64,000 nucleotides of DNA, from NCBI GenBank assembly GCA_024742475.1, contig JANSYI010000001.1, positions 62,001-126,000 of the forward strand. The letters run 5' to 3'. The number at the start of each line of letters is the position of its first letter. Position 1 is the first letter of the stretch. This document shows, piece by piece, positions 10,496-17,378 of the stretch. The notes under the pieces were generated by a model. That model was given only the letters and a program-made list of their open reading frames with translations. It made no database searches and had not been told where the DNA came from. Source of the DNA: a bacterium. GTDB taxonomy: Bacteria; Myxococcota_A; Polyangia; Nannocystales; Nannocystaceae. The translations under genes were made by a program, and so were the position numbers.

Positions 10496-12003
10496 GCCAT
10501 CGCCTCCGTCAGTGGTCCGCTCGCGAAGGCGGGGTCGCCGACGCTCTCGATGTCTTCGAAGCCCATGGCGTGACAAAGCGACACCAGAAGCTTCGTGCTC
10601 GGCTGCCCGGGATCGTCGTGGGGGCGGAAGTTCTCGAAGACGTCGAACGCCCCCCACTTGAACGCACGCCCGGTCTCGAAGTAGCCGACGTCGTCGCCCT
10701 GGAAGATGGTGACCGGCACGTTGTAGTTGGAGTGCGTGCCACCCTCGGACATCTCCGAGGCGTGCACCACGATCATGTTGTCGCGCACGAAGTCGGGCAC
10801 CGCGTCGAGGAAGTTCTCCTTGAGACGCGTGCTCGTCCATCGCCACAGGTCTGCGTAGAACTGACGGGCCAGGGCCCGGTCCTCCGCGGTGGCGTCTGCG
10901 TTGGAGCCGCAGTTGGCTCCGCAGGAGACGGGCATGTTGTGCGCCTGGCCGTGCAGGTCCATGTTGGTCACGCCCTCGTAGGTCGCCGCGTACTCGGGGT
11001 CCTCCTGCAGCTCTGCCCCGCGGCCTTCTTGGCGGCGGACGTCGAACCCGGCGACGTTGGTGACACCGCACGCGAACGCGGTGGCCACGACCTGGAACGT
11101 CGCGCGGACGACCTCGTTCATGTGCGTGTTGGACCAGGTGCCGATGTGGTCGGGCGACGTGCCGATGTCCGGCGGCGTGCACTCGATGATCGTGTCGAGC
11201 TTGTTCTCGAGCTCGCGAATGCCCTCGAGGTGCGCGTCGAGCCGATCCTTGTCCTCGGTGACGAGCTCTCCACGCACCCGGCCGAGTTCCCCGGTGAGCG
11301 CATCGAGCACGCTGGCCTGCTTGGTCCGGAGGCGACGCAGCTCGTCTTCCCCGACACCAAAGCTGGCGAACAACGCCTCGTACGCGAACCATGGTCCCCA
11401 CAGCAGCGGGGCCGAGACGAGCGGGTCCTGCCAGAAGAACGTCTGCCAGGCGCCGTTCGAGCCCGGCACGTCCGGCGCGTTGTCGGAGTCCATCGGTCCC
11501 TTGGCCCGACCGATGCGAAGCGTCCGCATCGGCGGCGGGATCTCCCCCATCTCGAGGCAGTGCTGCTCGACGCGCCGGCCGATGATCTCATCGACGGAGG
11601 GGCCGTTGTAGACGAGCAGGTCGCCTGCGTAGCGCACGGTGGTGCCCGTGAGCAGCGCCCCCTTGCCCTCGTGTCCACCGTTGGGGGGCATGCCCTCCGA
11701 GTCGCTCTGCACCGCCGAGATGCTGTAGATGCCGTCGAGGATCGCGATGTTCTGCAGGTAGTCCTGCAGGGGCTCGTGCTGGTAGGGGAGCCCATCGGTG
11801 ACGAGGTCGGACGACTCGGGCCGCCACGTGACCATGTCGGTGCCCTGCGAGCAGCCGACGAAGAACAGCTGCCGCGTACCCGGGCCGGCAGCGCTCGCGC
11901 GCAGCTTCGGCATCAGCCCCGAGAGCAGCGCAGCGCCCGAAAACACGCCCGATGCGCGCAAGAAATCGCGGCGACTCCACCGTCCAGACCGCATCTCACG
12001 CAC
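10492..12003 (-). CDS. DUF1552 protein with Tat signal
   Basis: A 503-residue protein of the DUF1552 family, the usual genomic partner of DUF1592 cytochrome-like proteins. The N-terminus has a twin-arginine motif RRDFLRASG followed by a hydrophobic stretch, so it is likely folded in the cytoplasm and exported by Tat. Conserved-looking stretches include FFVGCSQGTD near residue 47 and the segment DFVRDNMIVVHASEMSEGG near 410. Its stop overlaps the start of the DUF1592 gene by four bases. The gene starts next to a 200-base divergent region shared with a DNA-binding regulator, which is a candidate controller. Confidence 0.9.
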   Translation of the reverse strand: MREMRSGRWSRRDFLRASGVFSGAALLSGLMPKLRASAAGPGTRQLFFVGCSQGTDMVTWRPESSDLVTDGLPYQHEPLQDYLQNIAILDGIYSISAVQSDSEGMPPNGGHEGKGALLTGTTVRYAGDLLVYNGPSVDEIIGRRVEQHCLEMGEIPPPMRTLRIGRAKGPMDSDNAPDVPGSNGAWQTFFWQDPLVSAPLLWGPWFAYEALFASFGVGEDELRRLRTKQASVLDALTGELGRVRGELVTEDKDRLDAHLEGIRELENKLDTIIECTPPDIGTSPDHIGTWSNTHMNEVVRATFQVVATAFACGVTNVAGFDVRRQEGRGAELQEDPEYAATYEGVTNMDLHGQAHNMPVSCGANCGSNADATAEDRALARQFYADLWRWTSTRLKENFLDAVPDFVRDNMIVVHASEMSEGGTHSNYNVPVTIFQGDDVGYFETGRAFKWGAFDVFENFRPHDDPGQPSTKLLVSLCHAMGFEDIESVGDPAFASGPLTEAMA

Positions 12004-12202
12004 CCCCTCGAGCGCTCGGGCTCGTTGAATTGTCGTTTGTTCTCAGCATGTTCTCCCGCTCCCCGCCACTCCGAGGCCCAACGAGGGCCTCGGGGACACA
12101 GGCAGCGTATTTCAATCGGAGCGGGGAGCTTCTTACGCCGTCTGCGTGAACGACCAAGGGCAGCACCGTTCCGCGGTAGGCTCGAGGTCGCCGCTGAGGC
12201 TG
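12004..12202. promoter_or_regulatory. Divergent intergenic region between DUF1552 gene and wHTH regulator
   Basis: About 200 bases separating two outward-facing starts, so it should hold promoters for both genes. A perfect 10-base palindrome CGAGCGCTCG lies just before the DUF1552 start, and the stretch near 12025-12060 is more AT-rich than its surroundings. No clear -35/-10 or sigma-54 pair could be assigned by eye. Confidence 0.4.
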
Positions 12203-13759
12203 ATGACCATGCCGATGTCCGCAGATCCGGTCGGGCTCGCGCGCGCGTGCGACGAGGCCGCTGCGGGACGTTTCGCGCAGCGGGTCGTGGTGCCTGCAGA
12301 CGCAGCCCCGCAGCTCCGAGTCCTCGCGGAGCTCCTCGCCTGCCAGCGCTGGTGCGCCGGGGTGGGTGAGCGGCCCGCGACGCTCGACCCCGACCTGGTG
12401 ACCGCGCCCCGCGGCGCCGAGCTGCTCGTGCATCACGTCGAGGCGGCGACGCTGCAGCTCGACGCCGCCTCGGTCAGCCGGCTTCGAACGCTCGCGCGGG
12501 GCGTGCACGTTGCGGGTGCGCGCGACCAAACCTGGCTCGCGTTGGCGCGGTGCCTGCTCGACCTGGCGAGCGGTGATGCGACCGACCCGGCGGCACTCGT
12601 CGCGCTCGAGCGCTCCGGTCGCGAGAACAAGGAGGCGGGCCAAGTGTTGCGCGCGGCCACGTTGCGAGCGCTCGCGACCGAGGCCGCGGGACGCTCGAAC
12701 GACGCCGTCGAGGATGCACGCCGCGCCTTTCGCATGGCGCGGACCGAGCGACGACCGCAGGCAGAGTACTGGGCCGGGTGGACGCTCGCTCGACAGCGAC
12801 GATTGACCGGTCGCCCCTATCTCGCCTCGCGCATCCTCGGAGCGCAGCGTCAGTACGCTCCGGCGCCGTGGCACGGGTGGATCGGGCTGGAGCGTACGCT
12901 CGCCGAAGGCACCGCCATGCAAGGGGAGTCGGGCGACGGCCCGCTTCGCGCCGCGCTCGAGCACGCACGCGCCGGCGACCACCCCGGATTCACGCGCGCC
13001 GCAGACGCGTTGATGTCCACCCTCGAGGCCTTTGCGCCGCTTCGCAACGACGTCGCCGACCTGCTCGCGTGCCTGGGCCAGGCCGACTCTCCGCCGCGCG
13101 AGGTCGTGGCGCAGTGGCGCACGGCGGAGCGCCCCTTCGACCCTCCGCCCTGCGGGCTCTCGGCCGTGGCGCTCTGTCCGTTGGCGCTGGTCGTCGCCAA
13201 GCCATCGTCGAAAGGCAGCCGGGTCCTCGGGCTGGCCGAGCCCCTCCTGCCCCACAGCGTCTCGCGGCTGCTGCTGACGGACAAACCGGGTCGCACCGAG
13301 AGCCTCTTGGCAGCCCTCGCCCTGGCCGGTCCCGATGGTCTCGACGAGCAGGGCTTGTTCGCCGCCGTCTACGGGTTCACCTACAACGCCACGCTGCACC
13401 GAGGAGCCTGGGATGTCGCGCTGCACCGCGCCCGCGCGGCGTGCAAGGGCCTCGCGACGCTGTTCCGTGCCGAGGGGCACGTGCGCTTGGAGGCGACCAC
13501 GCCGTTCGTCGTGCCCGACCCCCGCTGCCAACGCGCGCACGAAGACCGGGTGCTTCAGCGCATGGCCACCAGCGACGGTGCCAGCGCGCGAGATCTCGCG
13601 GCGGGGCTGGGACTCTCGCTACGCACCGTGCAGGACGTGCTCCGCGACCTCGTCGACACCGGCGCGTGCCAGCAGCATCGCGACGGACGACGCCGCGTCT
13701 ACAGCGTCGAGGACACCACGTTTCAAGAGCCGACCTCGCGCATCGAAGCGCACGCATGA
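12203..13759 (+). CDS. Helical-repeat protein with two C-terminal winged-helix segments, probable transcription regulator
   Basis: About 518 residues from the ATG at 12203; GTG 12146 would add 19 residues but has no visible ribosome site, while GAGG lies just before 12203. Residues 1-320 are Ala/Leu/Arg-rich helices like a TPR or BTAD-type array. The C-terminus carries two DNA-binding-like segments: one resembling an OmpR-type winged helix (TYNATLHRGAWDVALHRAR) and a second classic helix-turn-helix (ARDLAAGLGLSLRTVQDVLR) with a wing (QQHRDGRRRVYSV). It diverges from the DUF1552 gene and may control it. The exact family is not recognised. Confidence 0.7.
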   Translation: MTMPMSADPVGLARACDEAAAGRFAQRVVVPADAAPQLRVLAELLACQRWCAGVGERPATLDPDLVTAPRGAELLVHHVEAATLQLDAASVSRLRTLARGVHVAGARDQTWLALARCLLDLASGDATDPAALVALERSGRENKEAGQVLRAATLRALATEAAGRSNDAVEDARRAFRMARTERRPQAEYWAGWTLARQRRLTGRPYLASRILGAQRQYAPAPWHGWIGLERTLAEGTAMQGESGDGPLRAALEHARAGDHPGFTRAADALMSTLEAFAPLRNDVADLLACLGQADSPPREVVAQWRTAERPFDPPPCGLSAVALCPLALVVAKPSSKGSRVLGLAEPLLPHSVSRLLLTDKPGRTESLLAALALAGPDGLDEQGLFAAVYGFTYNATLHRGAWDVALHRARAACKGLATLFRAEGHVRLEATTPFVVPDPRCQRAHEDRVLQRMATSDGASARDLAAGLGLSLRTVQDVLRDLVDTGACQQHRDGRRRVYSVEDTTFQEPTSRIEAHA

Positions 13760-13764
13760 GTCCG

Positions 13765-14562
13765 TCAAAAATGGACGCCGCGGGGTGACCAGGCGATGTC
13801 GCGACGGCGCCGTTGGTCGCGACGCAGACGCACGAGGCCCCAGGTGAGGCCCGCGAGGGCCAGCGTGCCTCCGGCCGCGAAGGCGATGTTGCCCGCGAGC
13901 GCGAGCCTGCGGGACTGCGCGTCGAGGTCGGCCGCGCGAGCTTGAACGCGTTCGGCTCGGGCGTCCGCATGGCGCGACGACGCGCTCACGACGAGCGCGA
14001 TACCGGCGACGACGCCTCCACCCCCGACGCCGACGAGCACCCACGGCGCGGCGGTTGCGGCTCGACTCCGCGCCGGGCCCGGATCGACCACCTCGGGCGA
14101 GACCACAGGAGGCGGAGGTGCCGGCTCGGGCGTTCGAGCGTCTTCCTCGGCTGCCTCGGCGACGCGCTCCCGCAGACGCCCCACCCTGGCCGCGACCGCG
14201 TCCGCGTCCTTCGCATCGGGCGCGAGCGTCAGGTAGCGCTCGTACGCCTGCACCGCCGGCTGGAGCTGCCCCGCGCTCTCGTAGGCCCGACCCAGGTTGT
14301 AGAAGAGCACGGGGTCGGGGATCGACTCGGCGAGCCGCGCCAGGACTTCGGCCGCCTCCTCGTACCGCCCGTCACGGTAGTACTGCTCCGCCAGCTCGAA
14401 CTGCGCCGCTGCGTCCTCCTCGGCGACAGGCTCCTGCGCCGCCGCCCCGAGTGCCGACATCGGGCTCGTCCCCAGCGCGACGATGACTCCAAGACTCGCG
14501 ACGATCTGTGCCCGGCTCCGCCTCACCACCCACCACGACGCTACCAGCGACGGAGCCTGCAC
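13765..14562 (-). CDS. TPR-containing membrane protein
   Basis: Up to 265 residues. It has an N-terminal hydrophobic signal or anchor, two to three TPR-like units near residues 50-125 (FELAEQYYRDGRYEEAAEVL, then FYNLGRAYESAGQ), a Pro/Val linker, and two C-terminal hydrophobic segments around residues 170-230 followed by an Arg-rich tail. This layout is common in myxobacterial partner proteins of Ser/Thr kinases; that role is an inference. The start is uncertain: ATG 14562 lies 191 bases inside the upstream acyltransferase frame, and a GTG at 14529 gives a similar protein with a shorter N-terminus. Confidence 0.7.
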   Translation of the reverse strand: MQAPSLVASWWVVRRSRAQIVASLGVIVALGTSPMSALGAAAQEPVAEEDAAAQFELAEQYYRDGRYEEAAEVLARLAESIPDPVLFYNLGRAYESAGQLQPAVQAYERYLTLAPDAKDADAVAARVGRLRERVAEAAEEDARTPEPAPPPPVVSPEVVDPGPARSRAATAAPWVLVGVGGGGVVAGIALVVSASSRHADARAERVQARAADLDAQSRRLALAGNIAFAAGGTLALAGLTWGLVRLRRDQRRRRDIAWSPRGVHF

Positions 14563-15376
14563 GATAGGCGTGCTGCGTCATCTCGAACGAGCGATGAGCT
14601 CGAGCGCTCCGCGCTGCCCGGCCGCGCGCAAGGGTACGCCACGCGAGCCTGGCGACGACGCGGGCGAGGCTGGGCGCATCGAGGGAGACCAAGGTCAGCA
14701 TGCCATGGCCCAAGTGGAACTTCGGGTTGCGGGAGAGATAGAAGCGCGTGGCGGGGTGCGGGCTCCTGCGCAGCGCCGCGTCCTCGTCGGGGTCCAGCCG
14801 TGGACACCAACCCACCCGATACACGCCTTGGGGCGCGCCGTGGACGGGGTCGAGCGCAAAGGTCTGCGCCAGCGTGCGAGCCAGCCTCGCGATGTGCGGA
14901 GGCGTCGGCCGCGACCAGTGCGGCCACACGCGGTCGCTGTAGCGACTGACCGCGCGATACGACGCAGGGTTGGTGGCACAGACCACCGACACCATCGGAG
15001 TCAGAGGCCAGCGCAGCTTCGCACGGAGCACCTCCGAGACCATGAACCCCCCCATTACCGTGTTGCGGCGGTACGCGGGCAGCAACCCGATCTCGCCACG
15101 AACCACCAGGATCCGGCGCTGGCCCACTTCGCACTCGAACAAATGGAACGCGCCGTAGCCAACGATGCGGCCATCCTCGCCCGCCGCGGTCACCTCGCGC
15201 AGCACCTTGATGCGTGTTCGCAAGGCGGGCGAGTCGATCACGTACTTCGCAAACGTCTGGGCGCATACCCCAGTGAAGATGCGGCAGTGCGTCTCGTACA
15301 GAGCGGCCGTGAACGCCTTGCGTGCGGACGGCGAGAGGGCCGCAGGGTCGACGATGTCGACGCGGAGCTCAGGCAC
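14372..15376 (-). CDS. GNAT-like acyltransferase (tentative), third gene of prenyl operon
   Basis: A 334-codon frame starting at GTG 15376. Residues 15-230 look like a folded enzyme: RTRIKVLREVTA, then VGYGAFHLFECE and RGEIGLLPAYRR, which resembles the acyl-CoA-binding strand and loop of GNAT acyltransferases. The family assignment is tentative. The last 60 or so residues, after about residue 270, are low-complexity and coincide exactly with the antisense-like frame of the next gene, so the native protein may end earlier. Its start overlaps the UbiA-type gene by eight bases, so both are probably made from one message. Substrate unknown; a prenylated or lipid acceptor would fit the context. 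Confidence 0.7.
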   Translation of the reverse strand: MPELRVDIVDPAALSPSARKAFTAALYETHCRIFTGVCAQTFAKYVIDSPALRTRIKVLREVTAAGEDGRIVGYGAFHLFECEVGQRRILVVRGEIGLLPAYRRNTVMGGFMVSEVLRAKLRWPLTPMVSVVCATNPASYRAVSRYSDRVWPHWSRPTPPHIARLARTLAQTFALDPVHGAPQGVYRVGWCPRLDPDEDAALRRSPHPATRFYLSRNPKFHLGHGMLTLVSLDAPSLARVVARLAWRTLARGRAARSARAHRSFEMTQHAYRAGSVAGSVVVGGEAEPGTDRRESWSHRRAGDEPDVGTRGGGAGACRRGGRSGAVRAGGAVLP

Positions 15377-16298
15377 GGTGCTCCTCCTGCCCGACGGCGT
15401 CGCACGCGACGGCGCTCCACAGGTACGCGGCGTATCCGAACGCCCACGCGACCATCACCGAGGCTGCGATCGCCAAGGCGGGTCCCTGCCGCTCGAAGCC
15501 GCAGCCCAACGCCAGCAGGCAAGCGAGCTTTGGCCCGTGAATGGCTGCATGCATGTAGCGTCGCGACACGACGGGGAGCACGAACAACGCTGCGCCCGCA
15601 CACGCGCCCCACGACACGACGGCCACCAGCGTGGGTAGCTCGCCGAGCATCACCACGTGCGCCAGCGTGACCAGCCCAGCGATCGCGCCCCGCGTCCACG
15701 GTGGTGGACACAGCAGCGGTAGCGTCCGAAGTCCGGCCCGCCGATCCGACACCACGTCGCGGAGATCGCCCGCCAGGTTGCCCGCGACATCGAGCGCTCC
15801 GGCGGCAAGGGCGAAGCGCAGCGCTCCGCCCGGCGGCTCCAGCTCGGGAAACGTCGCGGCGTAGGTCTCGACGAGCATCACCCCCGCGACGAAGCGCCCC
15901 AGGTACGAAGGGATCGCCCGGCGCCGCTTCTTTGCGATCGTGTACAGCCCCGTACCAGCGGCGACGCCCACGACCGCGGCGAGACATCGGAGCCCTCCAA
16001 TCGCGACCGCAAACCCGAGCAGGGCCGCGACGGCTGCCACGGCGATTCGAAGGACCGCGTCCGGGCCGAGGTGTTGTACGAGCCGCCTTCGGCCCATCGC
16101 CGCGTCGTCGTGGCGATGCTGGTAGTCGCTCAGCAGCAGCATCGCGAGCGTGCCGAGCACGGCCAGCGCCGCCGCCGAGGCGATGCGACCCCCAGGCGCG
16201 CTGAGGAACCCCGACATCACCACCAAGACCGCGCACTGGTGGACCAGCTGATGAGGACGGATCTGGTTGACCCAGGCGCTCAGCGAGCGATGTCTCAT
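15369..16298 (-). CDS. UbiA-family prenyltransferase
   Basis: A 309-residue integral membrane protein with about eight hydrophobic segments. It carries both Asp-rich motifs of the UbiA superfamily, which move a prenyl chain from its diphosphate to an acceptor using Mg2+. The first motif is SDYQHRHDD near residue 57, in which the usual middle Asp of NDxxDxxxD is His; the second is GDLRDVVSD near residue 177, followed by the typical RRAGLRTLP. The chosen ATG overlaps the stop of the polyprenyl synthase in an ATGA, better than the longer start 30 bases upstream. The prenyl donor is likely made by that upstream enzyme. The acceptor is unknown; no quinone or haem genes are nearby. Confidence 0.85.
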   Translation of the reverse strand: MRHRSLSAWVNQIRPHQLVHQCAVLVVMSGFLSAPGGRIASAAALAVLGTLAMLLLSDYQHRHDDAAMGRRRLVQHLGPDAVLRIAVAAVAALLGFAVAIGGLRCLAAVVGVAAGTGLYTIAKKRRRAIPSYLGRFVAGVMLVETYAATFPELEPPGGALRFALAAGALDVAGNLAGDLRDVVSDRRAGLRTLPLLCPPPWTRGAIAGLVTLAHVVMLGELPTLVAVVSWGACAGAALFVLPVVSRRYMHAAIHGPKLACLLALGCGFERQGPALAIAASVMVAWAFGYAAYLWSAVACDAVGQEEHRA

Positions 16299-17203
16299 CG
16301 AGGCGCCCCCCCGGTGGTGCGCAGACACGCTCGAAGGTCCCGGGCGACGAAGCGCTCCATCGCTTGCTGCGCCCGCGGCCAGGCTTCGAGGGAGGCCAGC
16401 GCCTCGCGGATCGTGCCTTCGATGGCCGCTGTCGCCACCGCACGCTCGGTGCCCGGGGCTGCGGGGATCGTGTGCTTACCCCGCGCTCGGTCCTGGCCGA
16501 GGGTCTTTCCAACGGCCTCGGCGTCGCCGTGGATGTCGAGCAAGTCGTCGTGCATTTGGTAGGCGGTGCCGATGGACCGAGCGCACCTCTCGAGCGCGTG
16601 GGCGAGCGGTCGGTCCGCCGGGCACGCCCACCGGGCCGGGAACGCGAAGAGCACCCCCGTCTTGCCCTCGCAGACCTCGCGCCACCGCTGAAGGTCGCCA
16701 CAGGCACCGCGGTGCCGCAGCTCTTGATCCATCTCGGCGCCCGCAACCTTCCGCAGGGTATCGACGAAGTCTGCGACGGCTTCGACGTGCCCGGCCCGAG
16801 CCAGCGCGCCGAACGAGTCGACGAGCAGCAGGTCCCCAACGAGAATTGCCCCGGGGACACCGAGCTGTCGCCACACCGTCGGGGCGCCCCGACGCTCGTC
16901 GGCTTCGTCGATGATGTCGTCGTGACACAGCGACGCCGAGTGCACGAGCTCGGTCGCCGCACACGCAGCCACGGCGCTGCGCCGGTCGAAGCTCGGCAGG
17001 CGCGCGTCGGCCAGGTGCGCCACCATGCGGGTGCGAAGTTTCTTGCCCGCAGCGATGCGGCGCAGCGAGGCAGCAGCGGGCAGGTGCGCATGCAGGTTCG
17101 TCAGCCTCCGCTCGATCTGGGCCTCGACGTCTTCGAGGAAGACGTGGAACGGCCGTGTCGATGGCGCGGGGAGGGTCGAGATCGAAATGTGTGTCGGCGT
17201 CAT
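16295..17203 (-). CDS. Polyprenyl (trans-isoprenyl) diphosphate synthase
   Basis: A 302-residue soluble enzyme of the trans-isoprenyl diphosphate synthase family, which joins isopentenyl diphosphate units to an allylic diphosphate. The first Asp-rich motif DDIID is at residues 95-99 after SASLCH, and the second, DDLLD, is near 219-223. The substrate-binding GKKLR lies at 53-57. Chain length cannot be set confidently from sequence. It is the first gene of a three-gene operon (synthase, UbiA, acyltransferase) with four- and eight-base overlaps, and it diverges from a TPR kinase across 175 bases. Confidence 0.9.
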   Translation of the reverse strand: MTPTHISISTLPAPSTRPFHVFLEDVEAQIERRLTNLHAHLPAAASLRRIAAGKKLRTRMVAHLADARLPSFDRRSAVAACAATELVHSASLCHDDIIDEADERRGAPTVWRQLGVPGAILVGDLLLVDSFGALARAGHVEAVADFVDTLRKVAGAEMDQELRHRGACGDLQRWREVCEGKTGVLFAFPARWACPADRPLAHALERCARSIGTAYQMHDDLLDIHGDAEAVGKTLGQDRARGKHTIPAAPGTERAVATAAIEGTIREALASLEAWPRAQQAMERFVARDLRACLRTTGGAPR

Positions 17204-17378
17204 GAGGATCAGCCCTTCGTGGGTCGAAGGGGCAGTCGCTCCGCTCGCCTAGCTCGATGAAGAAAGCTCGTGCGCGCGTGAATTCGGGCCACAGGAGCCG
17301 AATGAACGGAGATGCGAGCGCCCGACGACCACCGGGGCCGGGCCCGGGGCCGCCTCGCGCGCGTGATAGCCTGCCGGG
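17204..17378. promoter_or_regulatory. Divergent intergenic region between prenyl operon and TPR kinase
   Basis: About 175 bases between two outward-facing genes. It must contain both promoters unless transcription enters from outside. No palindrome or sigma motif stood out by eye. Confidence 0.35.
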
